NCBI GenBank assembly: GCA_025765615.1
Contig: JAIVFJ010000161.1
Span: 62,001 to 126,000 of the forward strand
Source: Zopfochytrium polystomum
Lineage: Eukaryota; Chytridiomycota; Chytridiomycetes; Chytridiales; Chytridiaceae
DNA: 64,000 bases
Direction of reading: 5' to 3'
Each line of letters begins with the position of its first letter. Position 1 is the stretch's first letter. The notes beneath the pieces are model-generated. The model was not told the origin of the DNA. It searched no databases and worked only from the letters and a program-made list of their open reading frames with translations. Below, in pieces: positions 44,190 to 56,071 of this stretch. The position numbers and the translations under genes were made by a program.

Positions 44190-46065
44190 GTTTGCTCAGA
44201 GTGGATGACATTTGACGATGTTTGGAGTACAGATGTGCTTTCGATTGCCAAGCAACAGCTGTTTCCGGGATACCAAAGCATCGATTTTGACAGCAGCGCA
44301 AAGCAGCATATCCTTCAAAGTTGAAAACCTGCTCTCTGCGGTCAATAAGTCGTTTGAAGTGCTCCTTATACTTGGGGAGAATGTCTCCACTGACAAAATG
44401 ATGATTCCGCCCAAAGGCTGGATGTCATTCAAGCAGTACATAAGTCAGAAGCCAACCAAATGGGGCTTCAAAATGTGGGCGCTGGCAGATTCTGAGACTG
44501 GAAATCTTCACTGGTTTGAGCTGAATGTTGGGAAATATAGAGTTGTCCAAATAAAACACTGAAGAAATAGTCTCTTTAGAAACGGGAACAAAGTTTATTG
44601 GGAATTACAGGCTCGCTAATGCTTTAATCCTCATACAGGTCATAGTGGAGACTCAGTTGGATCAAGCAAGGGAGGACTTGGTAGTAACGTTATTTTGCAA
44701 TTGATGGATGGTTTCAATGGGCAGTATCAGCGTCTGCACGCTGATAACTTTTCTGCAAGCCCTGAGCTGGCGATGGAACTTCTGGAGCAGCAAACCTACC
44801 TTTGTGGCACACTTAGTGCACTTCGTGGTGGGTCCCTGATTATGTTAAGATTCCCAAAAATTCGCGCGTTGGAACGCACAAGTGGACAACCATGAATCTG
44901 CCGACTGGATTTGTGACAGTCATGGCTTCATCGACAAATGCCTTCATCACATTATCACAACTGTGATGATGGGTCCTGACTGCAATCAGAAGCATTTTAC
45001 AACCCTCAGCAGCGTGACTACAGTGGGACAAAGTACAAGTTGTTTGCAACAAGCAAATACAACCGCTTTATGGGTGTGGTTGATCTGGCAGACCAGTTGA
45101 GAGGAACATCTGAGGTTCAGCAACAAACAAGCACCTGCTACCATTGAATCTGGTAATTTACAATCTGTGCAAGTGTTCACAATGCTTGAATAATCTAAAA
45201 TATGGTCCACAAGAACAAGCCCATGACCATGAAGGATTTCAGGCTTAAAGTGGCGCATTACGTCCGTGGCCTTTAAACTCCATCAGATTTAAACTTTGCA
45301 AAGTCTTGCTTGAAGCGCCCACTGAATTCTGGAAAACTGGATGCAAGCCATTGTGTCAGGAACATGGCAGGACAGGGCAAGGCAGACAAGGAACTGAGAA
45401 TAGTGATAATTATATTGGAAACAATAATTCACTTGAGGGATGGGACAGGTCCCCCCTTTTATACCTTTTGAGAGTCTTCCTTGTCAAGACTCAAAGAAAG
45501 TTCCAGAAAGAGCAATTAGTAATACAATGATACCAATGATACCAATGACAACAAGACAAGTCAGGAAAGCAAAGAAGGTCCCAGAAGGTTCCACAAGGTT
45601 CCATGAAGGAATGTTCTAGAAGGTTCCAGAGGTTTCCAGAGGGTAATTCATAACACATTGCTTGGTAGACTATTATGGCACAGACTTCTTCCCTTTCTCT
45701 GGCATTGTTCCAGATGAGGCAAGTGTTGAAAAGAAGTATCGCATTTGTGTGGAATGTAAGTGTCAAGGCCATCATAAACTGGTATCTACGCTATGTGCTG
45801 CGTGTCTGGAGTCCATGTGCAAAGGGAAGTGCTTTTTTTTAGTGCAGCACTTCGATTCTGACCAGTGGGAAAAAGTGAGATCAAAAGCAGAAAGTGGAAT
45901 GCTTATCAAAGAAGCGCCAATGATTGAGGTTCTGTGCTTCTCTTTGTGGTCGAAAACTATGATTGATTCACTGCACCTGTTTCTCCTTGAGTATTGCACC
46001 TTGTCTTCTGCCTCTGTTCTCCCTCCATATGTCCTCCCATTTCTCTTCCTGGTACTGGGTTGAAA
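44190..46065 (+). pseudogene. piggyBac-type transposase relic
   Basis: Several broken frames together match a piggyBac DDE transposase in the right order. 44212-44562 reads LGENVSTDKMMIPPKGW, KPTKWGFKMWALADSETG (the conserved first-Asp region). 44680-44860 reads LQLMDGFNGQY, HADNFSASPELAMELLEQ and TYLCGTLSAL. About 45030-45110 reads KYNRFMGVVDLADQLRGT in another frame. After the solo LTR, 45662-45850 gives the Cys-rich C-terminal zinc domain (RICVECKCQGHH, LCAACLESMCKGKCF). Frameshifts and stops separate these pieces and the N-terminus is missing. It is dead and was later hit by the LTR at 45354. Confidence 0.8.
45354..45655. mobile_element. Solo gypsy LTR inside the piggyBac relic
   Basis: 302 bp, TGTCAG to ATAACA, clearly the same family as the LTRs at 9834 and 12612 but lacking one internal duplicated segment of about 50 bp and carrying scattered substitutions. 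It is flanked by a perfect 5-bp duplication CATTG (45349-45353 and 45656-45660). Removing it and one CATTG restores an open frame of the piggyBac relic across the site. It arose by LTR-LTR recombination of a full element. Confidence 0.92.
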
Positions 46066-47494
46066 AGATTTGTCCTAATTCTGAGAATGAAATTTGTAAA
46101 CAGTCTACTCTGAGTGAGTGAGTGGAAGGAGTGAATGAAGTGGAGATGTGTGCTTGTGGATGGTCCTTCTCCCCACCCAACTTGGAGAGAAAGAGAAAAA
46201 ACTCTGTTATGAATTATTGATACATAATAATGATATACACGCTGTAATAGTTGCTAGGCAAGTGTGACCAGCACAGGGTAAAAACTTCTCCTATATTATC
46301 TGCTTGAGCAGAGGAGGAGGAAAACTGTTGACACCAGGTTTCTGTTCCACTTAATACTCAGAGTATTTGTCATCAGCGCAAGCCAGCACCCAGGTCTGCA
46401 TTGGCAGTGGCTCGCTCTCCCATGGGCATCATGAGAACAATAACTAACAGTCACAATAGGTTCGGGTCTGTCTTGTGCTTCTTGCTTCTAACCAGTCAGT
46501 TCTGCCTAACAAAATTAATTATAGCTGGAGGCTTGAGCTTGAATGTGCTGATGGTGCGGAATGCAAAAAAACAAATGTGGCGAATGCATGTGTGTCAGCC
46601 ACCAACAAGCAACAGTAAAACCACCTGGAACAGTCAGGTTTGAGCAGGAAAAACTGCAACTGAGGCAGTTGCAGGTCTGTTTTGTACTTGTGTGTGGACA
46701 TCCATTTTTTTGGACCAAAAGCGCGAAACAATAAACTGAGAACCCAATTTCCTTCAATACTACTCTTTGGATTGAATCATATGAGGTGAAAGGTATTGGA
46801 CTGAAGATTATCTGTGCATAATCTCAGCTTAGTCCTCTGCTGGTTTTCTGACTGTGAAGTTCGATATCAATACTGGTATTGTTTACACTCCACTACTCGA
46901 CAGTGTTTTCCACTGTGTTTTTTTGGCAAGCAAGCAGGTAAAGGCGTTCTTCAGGATATCGTGAATCCACTGGGGTGGCATCCAATCAGGGCTGGCTGTG
47001 AATGTCCAGAACCAAACGCTGCGCAGCTGGTCGTTCTGGAATAATTGGTGCTACAAAAACGGAAGACAAGAAGAAAAACAAAAAAAAGAAAAGCGGCTCC
47101 TCGCCGATCCGAACGCGCGTCGGCCCCTCCCCCGTCCGCAACCGCCTGCGTCACCGGGCGCGACTCCTGCCCCTCCTCGCCCTGCTCAGGTATTCATCCT
47201 CTACCGGCACTAGGTTCGTCAGTCCCAAAATCCAAAGCATCCATTCGGCTCACTGGTGTGGTTGCTGCTGCTGATTGTCGGGGCGAGATCTCGTCGCGAT
47301 CCCGCTGTTTGGCCCTCTGCCGGCTGCGCGGTGCTGCTGCGTGATCCCTTCCTACTCGCACGCTCACACACCGTCCCACCCCCTAACGCTGTCCTCATGC
47401 GCCTTCTTCTAACCATTGGGAACCATTGCCGTCGCCTTCCCCCTGCGCCACTCACCGTTGAAATGTGGCCCAGACGGAACAAACACCTTCAGCG
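46066..47494. other. Relic-rich intergenic region before the carboxypeptidase
   Basis: No intact gene is seen. The segment at 46099-46170 resembles 24172-24243. Short frames between 46340 and 47040 (for example one at 46401-46643) are Cys-containing but match no family I know and may be transposon debris. The last 450 bp are GC-rich and probably hold the carboxypeptidase promoter and leader. Confidence 0.45.
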
Positions 47495-49446
47495 ATGAAA
47501 ATCGTCCGCGCCATCGCCGCCGCCCTTTGCGTGGGACCGGCGCTCCTCTCCGCCAAGGTTTTCGCAAACGACGTGAAAGACTTGCAGCAAGCCATCATCC
47601 TGGAGGCGGACACCGTCGCTACCTCGACTAGCGACGGATGGGAACGCCCCTACGAGGGGCACTCCATCCTCCGACTCGCGCGGCCAAAGCGAGCGTCACT
47701 CCGCCGCAGGCTGGACTATGTGCTGGTCGACAGCCTGGGACTGGATGTGATGGCGATGACGGAGAAGGACGTTTACGTGAGTTTTCCTCGAAGAGCAAAC
47801 GTTTCGGAGAGTGGGTCGAAGTGTTGGGGACTGACCCACTTACCCCTCTGTGGAAAAGGTGCACCTCACTCCTTTGAACCGTGCCCCGTTCGAGGCTGCG
47901 ATGGCCGTGTCGCATCTGTTCCAGGACGAGGACTCTATCCAGGTCGTGACGCCTGATGTCCAGGCCGTTCTCGACAAGGAAATGACCAAATTGATGGAAG
48001 CGGAAAGCAAATTCCAGTCCCTGTCGCCGGCAGATAAATTCAAAGCGGACACCTGGTTTGCAAACTACCACACGTTTGGTGAGGACCAACGCGGGGCCGC
48101 GAAAAAGTGGTCTTGCTGATTTGCGAAAAACAGAGGACATTCGCGCTTGGTACAAGGATCTGACTGAAAAGTACCCTGATCTCATCACCTTCATTCCATC
48201 TATTGGAAAGACATATGAGGTTGAAGGGATTTGAAACGACCTTTTCTTGTGCAATTAACTTTGGTTGCAGGGAAATGATATCTTCGCCATCAAAGTTACC
48301 TCTGGCAAAGACCGGTTTACTAAGCCTCAGATCTGGTATCACTCAGGTGTGAATGGGCTGTACCCTATTTCCGCTCAAATCCGTTAACATTTTGCAAGGC
48401 GACCACGCCCGCGAGTGGATTGGGCCGGCGACGGTGCAGTACTTCATTCACCAATTGGTGACCGGGTACGGAGCCGACAAAACTTCTACATCTATCTTGG
48501 ATAGAGTGGAATTGATTGTGGTGCCCTTGATGAACGTCGATGGCTACAAGTACACGTGGAAGGGCCAGCGACTCTGGAGGAAGAACCGAAAGCCGAACAA
48601 GGGAGACTTCTTCGGATCAATTGGAGTGGATCTGAACCGGTTAGTGAGAATCACTACTACCAGCATCTGGTACTTATGAGATTCCAGCAACTGGCCTTCG
48701 CACTGGGGTGAGGGTGGATCATCCAGCCTTCCCTACAGCGACGTGTACATGGGCCCGAGCCCGGCCTCGGAAAACGAAGTCCAAGCGCTGATGAAGTTTT
48801 TCATGAACGCGAACCACACCAGGCTTGTCGCTGGGATTGATTTCCACGCGTTCTCACAGCTGATTCTGCGCCCTTACGGTGAGAGTTGTACCTACCCTTT
48901 GAACTTGCTCGCAGTCTAACCGTCCACTGGCCCCCAGCTTGGACCATGGATGACTCTCCCGACGAGGAGCTCCTGAAAAAAGCCGGAGATGGAATGGCTG
49001 CTGTCATTCGCGAGCAGAGTGGTAAAAAGTACATTAGCGAGAAGACTATTGAGCTGTACAAGGTGCGTTTGACTCGATCGCTGTCTTTTGCGGGGGTGGA
49101 GCAGAGACTAACATTGTTTTTCTTTTTAAAAAAATAGGCGACCGGTGCGGCATCTGACTGGTTCTACGACGAGGATGTTTTCAAGTGGTTGCCGGACCGT
49201 CGTTTGTACGCGTACACCATCGAACTCCGCCCGGCTGCCGACGAAAGTGGGTTTAACTACTCTTCCTTTCCTTCTTTTTCTTTACTGATGATTGTGTCTA
49301 TAACCCAATCATCCGTGAAATCAGCTTGGGGCAACGACGGATTCATTTTGCCTCCGGAGCAAATCGTTCCGACCGGAAAGGAAATCTTTGAAGCCCTCAA
49401 GTTCTACACTGATTTTGTTCTGGCCAACCCGATCGTCGTCGCTTAA
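47495..49446 (+). CDS. Secreted M14A zinc carboxypeptidase
   Basis: Removes C-terminal residues from peptides outside the cell or in the vacuole. Nine exons with consistent phases: 47495-47776, 47859-48078, 48134-48219, 48271-48346, 48399-48639, 48688-48878, 48938-49062, 49138-49246, 49325-49446, giving 483 residues. A signal peptide (MKIVRAIAAALCVGPALLSA) and a propeptide of about 110 residues precede the catalytic domain. The zinc motif is HAREW (His near 224, Glu near 227), the substrate Arg-Asn is DLNRNW across intron 5, the third zinc ligand is GIDFHAFSQ (His near 355), and the catalytic Glu is in YTIELR (near 436). All active-site positions are intact. Introns are 48-81 bp, and the last donor (GTGGGT) is the weakest. 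Confidence 0.92.
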
Positions 49447-50514
49447 AAAAAAAAAAAAAAAAAAAAAAAGCCAGCAAAAAGTGCGCTTCTCCCTTCCCCC
49501 TGCCTGCCTGCACTGCAAACAACCTCTTCTGCTTCCTTATCGTTGAGTAATGAATGTGTTGACGTTCCACCCCCCACTTTTTTTTTGTTTTTCTTTTTTT
49601 TTCTTTTTTTCCGCTTCTCGTCAGACTCTGTTTATGTTTCTTTGTTTCTCTCTTCTTTGAGCGCGTCTGGACAATGCCGCACTCTTGCGCGTGCGAAGAA
49701 GTGAAACAAAGCGTGAAAGAGTGCTGAAGCGATCAAAGAAAACACAGATTGGAAGGAGCAAACCGAGTCAAAGCAAAAAGGGGCTGGGAACGTTGACCAG
49801 GCCGCACTTCCACGCCCCACAAGTCTGCAATGTGCTTGAGCCAAAGCTGGGTTACAGCCCGTGGAGGAGCAGAGAATGAAAACCAACAGCGAAAATAGAA
49901 ATGAGGGGGGAGGCTAGATGAGTCGAAGAACCCAAAAACACCCTCGCGCCTTCAGGGGGGATAGGGTATGGGCAGGGCGAGCAGGGCGGCCGCCCCGACA
50001 GCCCAAATAAACTTTCTTGAAGGGGTTACAAAACAGTACTCTACTTGCACAGAAAGTTATCAAAGTAAGGCTTTTTTTTTTTTTTTTTTTTTTTTTGGAT
50101 GGATCGTTGGATTGGTGTGTATGTGTGTGTGTGTGTGTGTTTTGTGTTTTTTAAAAACTTTTTTTAAAATTTTTATTGCAATCCAACGAGCGAGAGCACC
50201 AAACGGAAGAAAGAAAAAAAAGAAAAAGGGCCGGCGCGGAAGGGAGAGGTCGTTGGACGGAAGGGAGGGAGGAAGGAGCGCAGGGGGCACAGAATGTGAG
50301 GTTTGGGAAGAAAGGCTTTGGAGCGGACGGGTAAATACTTTGAACAAACCAAAGAGAAGAGAAAAGAAAAAAGAAAAAAAGTTAAGAGAAAAAAAAAACG
50401 AGGTTAGGTAAGGTCCCCCCGCCAGCGAGCGTACAAAAGTGGTGCTGAAACTGGATGGTGGTTGGGGGAGGCGGGGGGGGATTTTTGTTTGTTTTTTGTT
50501 GTTTTCCCCCTCCA
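49447..50514. other. Convergent intergenic region
   Basis: Lies between the 3' ends of the carboxypeptidase (plus) and thiolase (minus) genes. A poly-A tract (49445-49469) directly follows the carboxypeptidase stop. T runs at about 50071-50096 and a short GT tract at about 50123-50140 follow. No coding sequence is seen. Confidence 0.5.
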
Positions 50515-51938
50515 TCACAGCTTGGCGCGCAGCTTTGCGCTCTCGCTCTCCGGGATGCGCTCGATGATGGTCGCGTTGGCGGTGCCGCCGCCCTCGCAGA
50601 TGGCCTGCAGGCCGTACCGCCCGCCGCGCCGCTCAAGCTCGTACAGCAGCGTCGTCATGATCTTGGCGCCCGTGCCGCCGAGCGGGTGGCCGAGGGCCTT
50701 ATTGTTTTTGTTTTTGTTTTTGTTTTTTTTTTTTGTGGGGGAAGGGGCGCGGTTTGTTGTTGTTGTGGGTGTTGGGAGGGAAGTGATGAGGGGGGAGGGG
50801 AGTTCAGTCAAGTTTGTTGTGGTCAGTCAGAGCGCGATAAAAAGGTGTCAAAAGGGCGGGGAACGAAGGGAAACGAAAAAAAGGTACCATGGCGCCGCCG
50901 TTGACGTTCAACTTGCTCAGGTCCGCGCCGACCTCTTTTGCCCACGCGAGCGGGACCGAGCCGAACGCCTCGTTGACTTCGTAAATGTCCATGTCCTTGA
51001 TGGACAGTCCCGCGCGCTTGAGGGCGGTGCGAGTGGCCGGGATCGGGCCGTCGAGCATCATGACGGGGTCTGTTGTTTTTTATTTTATTTTATTTTGTTT
51101 AATTTTTTCAGTCCTGGTTAGCGGGTGGGAGGGGGGTCGCAAAAAAAACGAAATGAAATAAAAATATCTAACAACGCACCAGAACCAGCGAGGGCGAGGG
51201 TGTGGATCTTTGCGCGGGCGCGCACCGACTTTGGCAGCTTGCGGAGGCCGTTCTCGTTGACAATGAGGATGGCTGCGGCGCCGTCGCAGATCTGCGACGC
51301 CGAGCCGGCGGTCATGACGCCGCCGGGCTTGAGGGTCGGCAGCTTCGCGAGCGTCTCGACGGTGGTGCCCGCGCGGATGCCCTCGTCGGCGGCGTGCACG
51401 ACGGCTTCGCCCGTCTTGGGGTCGACGCCCCTGACGGGCACGATCTCGGCCTTGAACTTGCCCGCGGCGGTCGCGGCGACGGCTTTCGCGTGGCTCGCGG
51501 CCGCGAACGCCTCGATCTCGCCGCGCGACACGCCGTACCGCTTCGCGACCAGCTCGGCGCCTTCGAACTGCGAGAACTGGATGTCCGCGCCGTAGCGCTG
51601 CTTGACGCCCTGTGAGTCTTCCGGCCGCCCGTGGCCGCCCTTGAGGCCGTCGACAACCGACGCGCCGATGGGCACCTTTGACATGACTTCGACGCCGCAC
51701 GCGACCACAATGTCCTGCGTGCCGGACATGACGGCCTGCGCGGCAAAGTGGACGGCCTGCTGCGAGCTGCCGCACTGTTGTTGAGTGAGTGAGTGTGTGG
51801 GTGTGGGTGGGTGCGAGAGAGGATTTAGATCATGCGAGTCACGTGGTGAGGGTGAACGAGAAAGGAAAGGAAAAGAGAAAAATGTGCATGTGCGCAGACT
51901 CAAAAGAGTCGCCTTCTGGTCTGTCTCTCTCCCCTGAA

Positions 51939-51972
<34 letters not shown>

Positions 51973-52586
51973 ACACGCACCTGGCGGTCAACCGTGGTGC
52001 CCGGCACGCTCTCGGGCAAGCCAGCGGCGAGCACGGCCATGCGGCCAATGTTGGACGACTGCGCGCCGACCTGCGACACGCAGCCGCAGATCACGTCGTC
52101 GATCAGCGCGGGGTCCATCTGCGTGCGCCGCACGAGCTCCTTGAGCACCTCGCCCGCCAGGTCCGCCGGCTCCCACTTGCTCAGCCGCCCGTTCTTGCGG
52201 CCGCCTGTTAATAAAAAGAGATCAGAGGCCAGAGGTCAGAGGTCAGAGATCAGAGAGAGAGCGAGAGAGAGAGTTAGAGTTGAGACTGAAAGAATTTAAG
52301 AACTGGGCAGGAAGAGAGAGAGAGATCGGGTTTTTTTCCGGTAGGCCGTCCGGAAGGGAAGGCGGTTGTCGCCCGAACGCGCCAGGGGAGCGACTGACTG
52401 GAGACGCGTTGTTTTCTTCCCACCACGCCCCCACGCCCGGCACCATCCCCCTCGTTCTTCTTCCTCCCTCAATCCTTCCCTCCCTCCCTCTCTCTCTCTC
52501 TCTCTCTCTCTACTCTCTCTCTCTCTCTCTCGCTCTCTCTTACCTGCGGTGCGGACGGCCTCGACAATGTACGCTGTGTAGACCAT
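50515..52586 (-). CDS. Acetyl-CoA C-acyltransferase (thiolase) with AKL C-terminus
   Basis: Exons 52586-52544, 52204-51981, 51774-51180, 51069-50888 and 50697-50515 (phases 1, 0, 1, 0) give 408 residues, the normal thiolase length. It catalyses condensation or thiolytic cleavage of acyl-CoAs. Visible active-site elements: nucleophile [10 protein letters not shown] (Cys near 90), [27 protein letters not shown] (His near 352) and the second Cys in [11 protein letters not shown] (near 382). The CEGGG form is typical of acyl-CoA acetyltransferases related to bacterial FadA enzymes. There is no mitochondrial presequence. The protein ends in AKL, a plausible type 1 peroxisomal targeting signal, so peroxisomal beta-oxidation is the likely setting. 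Confidence 0.9.
51941..51969. repeat. CA dinucleotide tract in thiolase intron
   Basis: About 14 CA units lie 11 bp inside the donor side of thiolase intron 2 (GT repeats on the coding strand). Confidence 0.8.
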
Positions 52587-54392
52587 GAGTTGGGACTGAT
52601 TTGATTGATTGATTGATTGAGCCGCCGCGGGGATGACGTCTGTGCCTGCGCCTTTTGGGTGCGAGTGTGAGCGTGAATGAGTGTGTGTGTGTGCGCGTCT
52701 TTCAGCCCAGAATAATGCAACGTCAGCGTTTTATACAGAAAAAGAGAGCCTGTCTCCCTGTCTGTCTGCCTGTCCGCCTGTCTGCGGCGGCGGCTGCTTG
52801 CTGATGAACTTTTGATTTCAAAAAAAAAGAAAGGCCGCGAAGCGAAATTCACCCGAAAGAATGAATGAGAGAGAGGGAGAGAGAGGGAGAGAGACAGAGA
52901 GACAGAGAGAGGGACAGAGACAGATAGAGAGACAGAGCAGCAGAGGGAGACCACAAAGAAGCCGGGCGGTTCACAATGAACCATTTTTTCCCTTGTTTTG
53001 TGATTTCCAATGGAAAAGTGCGGGGCGGATAAACCAGGCTCGGGACGAATGAGAGAGAGGGGGGGGGCGGAAATCAACGGGGGATCAGCCGGCACAAAAT
53101 AAAAGCGAGAGAGTTTGAAAGAAAAGAACGAGAAATTTGAAATGAGAAAAAATTCCGAACGTTTGCCGACAAAAAGAGCACGTGCGCCTTTTATCGCTGT
53201 CACACGAACTCTTTCTCTCTCTGTCTCTCTCTGTCTCTCTCTCTCTCTCTCTCTCGCTCTCTTTCTCTGCCACACACTCTCTTTCGCGAAATTCCCAGCT
53301 TCCCACCCTCGGCGATCTCCGTGGGCGGTGGGCAACGAGAAAGGAGGCACACCCGGATATCAGACTCATCGTGACTGTCTCACTCGAGGCTGTGAGTACG
53401 TGCGATCATATGAGCCGCTCCCTCTCGAAGTGACGGGCGAAGGGCAAAGACCCAATATGTATTTAACATTCATATGTTCCAGTGGCCTCGATGAAAGGAA
53501 CGAACCCAAGCCTATGCAAATCCTCTTTCCATTTTATTTGTAACAGTAGTTTGCGAAATCGTTATCACCTTCACAAAATCTTTGATGATTATTTCAGTTA
53601 GTAGCTACGAATTAAAAGATTTGTGGAGGACCCTGGCGCTCACAATTGTGACCCAGGGCGGTGACAAAGCTGAAATGTTCTGTCAGAACCACTGTGCTGT
53701 GGGAACAGTGGTACAAGCCAGAAATAGTGGAATCCTCGAACCAATCTTTGAACCACACCAAGAGGAGGACAGTCATGTTTCTCACCAGTCCTTCCTTTGT
53801 CACCACCCTGATTGTGACCTGCCTGCTGTGGTGGTGGCGACAACTGGTGGCTACTGCCTGACTAAGATTTCAAAATTGATATGGGATTGCAAATGATTGG
53901 CTAATGGCTATCATTGCATTAGTCTTATGACAATCGAACTGCAGGTCGTTATGGGGTTGGGGGTCCCCTTCTGCCATAACAGAGATTAGCGTTCTTCGCC
54001 TTCGTTCTCTGTATTCTGTGGTTTTGTTGTGCCCTTGTACCAGCCTGCAGCCCTGCAAGTCAAAATGGTTTGGTAGTTCCAGTTGTTGAAGGTGTGGTCC
54101 CCAATTATTTCCATCCTCCTACGCCGTAGCCTGGATGAAGGGGATGAGAGCTGATAGGCGCCAGCCCGACAGGGCCCCCAAGTCACTTTACCATCCCCGC
54201 AGGATCGCAGACAGGCGCACAGGACATCTTCACTCTGACACAGACATCAGGATTTTGGTGGAGGACTGATTCAGGGCTTGTAGTGACTCAAAGGCTGGAA
54301 TTTTCTGTATTTTTTGGGGTTGGTGAACCTTGTAACGTGCGGCCGTCTCTGGAGAAGCGCAGTGAGATTTTAAAAAACATTCTTAAAACATT
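52587..54392. other. Thiolase upstream region and unassigned sequence
   Basis: No gene is supported. The first 700 bp contain GA and CT tracts (about 52863-52935 and 53211-53275) and probably include the thiolase promoter. From about 53540 to 54390 the sequence is AT-richer. A plus frame at 53582-53896 (104 residues, a few Cys and His) matches nothing I know. Confidence 0.45.
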
Positions 54393-54463
54393 GGCTGCAT
54401 AGTGTAGGGGTTATCACATCAGATTCTGATTCTGGGGACCCCGGTTCGATTCCGGGTGCGGCC
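54393..54463 (+). tRNA. tRNA-Gln (anticodon CTG)
   Basis: The 71 bases fold as a cloverleaf. The acceptor stem GGCTGCA pairs with TGCGGCC (one G-T pair), the D stem is GTG/CAC, the anticodon stem TCAGA pairs with TCTGG around the loop TTCTGAT (anticodon CTG, reading CAG), and the T stem CCCGG/CCGGG encloses TTCGATT. The B-box GGTTCGATTCC is intact and a TTTT pol III terminator follows at 54474-54477. No intron is present. It should be functional. Confidence 0.93.
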
Positions 54464-54612
54464 TGGAGCCCTGGTTTTGAAGGGTGGTATAATTGTCTCC
54501 GAGGATGAGACTCTTAGGTTTACGTTCACCTGGATGAATTTTATCCAATACGCCAGTTCAATCCCCTCTCCTCACGCAATTCAAATGAAAATATGCAGAA
54601 GAAGCAGCTCTA

Positions 54613-54862
54613 TCAATGCTTGGTCTTGTTTTTGATAATAGCCATGATACTCCTTGGCACACTTTCAACCAAACGTTGAAGGAACAAATGGGATATTTTG
54701 CTCCATGCGCTTGAAAGTGCTTAAGGGATTCCAGACAGGCGATCCTTTTGCACTTTTATCTGCAGGTGTTCCCAGAGATTCTTGATCAGGTTTAAGTTTG
54801 GGCTTTGTGCAGGCCAATCAACAGCTTTCAATCCACGCTTCTGAAATCATTGTCCGACATTC
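54613..54862 (-). pseudogene. Tc1/mariner transposase C-terminal relic
   Basis: Read on the minus strand, the sequence contains the signature DWPAQSPNLNLIKNLWEHL around the second catalytic region of Tc1-family DDE transposases. After a frame change it ends LQRLVESVPRSIMAIIKNK, the usual C-terminus. Upstream, SEAWIESC in a third frame corresponds to the preceding segment. At least two frameshifts are present and the catalytic and DNA-binding N-terminal parts are missing. It lies 150 bp downstream of the tRNA gene. Confidence 0.8.
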
Positions 54863-56071
54863 ACTGCTTTGTGTGTTGTTTTTCCCCTGTCGTTCAGTCT
54901 GGCGAGGCAGTGCTGGTTCTTCTGTTATTTCGCCCTCTCCCGTCGAGACAATGGAGGAGAGCCTTCCTTCCAAAAAAAAAAAAAAAAAAAAAATGCTGCA
55001 GGCATCATGCAAACGAACCAGACGAGGCTCAAGCGAAGAGGAAGCATAACAGGATAAACCGTGAGAGAATAGTCCAATGAGAGAAACTACACATTCAGCC
55101 ACGTATACAACAGGTTGTAGTAATGTATCAAATAATGAGCAATCGCAATGCAGAAAGTTCACTCAGCGTCCTCAGTTTCCTCAACACCACCTCCCGCTTC
55201 TGAACCCCCTCCTCAATCCTCCTCCTAATCTCTATCACCAGTGGCCGCACGCGGAGCCTCTCTATACAAACTGAGTCGCGGCCGGACACCCCTGCGCCAA
55301 GCGCTGCAGAAAGTCCCGTGACTCGACGGGCGAGGACACGGTGAAGAGCGAGGGCGGGAGGTCGCAGATGAAGTGGCTTGTTTTGGCCTCAGTGGGAGCG
55401 CAGAACGGGAGAGGGAGGAGAGGTGGGGCGGTGGCTGTCAGTAGGGAGGCAGGCGGCGTCGTCAAAGTGGGCAAGGCAGGCGAGGCACTCAGCTGATGTT
55501 TCGACATTCCTGTGTGCCGCGACTCGTACAGCGCGTCGAGCGGGCTAAATATTCCAATATCGTATCGATTTGAAACCTGTGCCCTGCTGAGGCATTTCCC
55601 TTTTGGTACCACACTTTCGAATCCTGTGCACGACGCGAGCGCTTTCTTCTTTCTTCACTAACGGAGAGAGCCTTCGTGAAATCGTACTACGAAACGTTAC
55701 CCAGCTGATGCGAAGAACCTGAGTCATTTGATGAGTGAATGACAGCCACGGCACTAGCCGCTTCCAGGCGTCACCGACACGCAGCTGTTGCAACATTGTG
55801 GCAAGTCCTTTTCCTGCCTTCGTGCAATTGCAGGAGTTGCCCTGCTTATCATTGTTGTAAACCAACCTGTTGCGAGAAATGGGAAAAGAACCTTTCATCA
55901 TCGACTTGCTGGTACCCAGCTGCCATCTCGAGAAGAACAAGCGTTTCGGCGACCTCGACGTCGGTGGCGTCTGTCGAATCATGATGTATTGGGACAAGAC
56001 TATCCTGCTCTTGAGTGAACGGGTACCTTTAAGGACAATGCGGCGGTCATTTGTATTCATGGCGACAAAAG
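54863..56071. other. Unassigned sequence
   Basis: A poly-A tract lies at about 54973-54993. Minus frames at 55262-55612 and 55545-56060 and plus frames at 55739-56091 are open but match no family I recognise. Part of this may be 3' sequence of the ankyrin-like gene that follows on the minus strand. Confidence 0.4.

Noticed and set aside
55545..56060. 171-residue minus-strand protein
   Set aside because: Open frame without recognisable family, and the opposite strand is equally open; not enough to call a gene.
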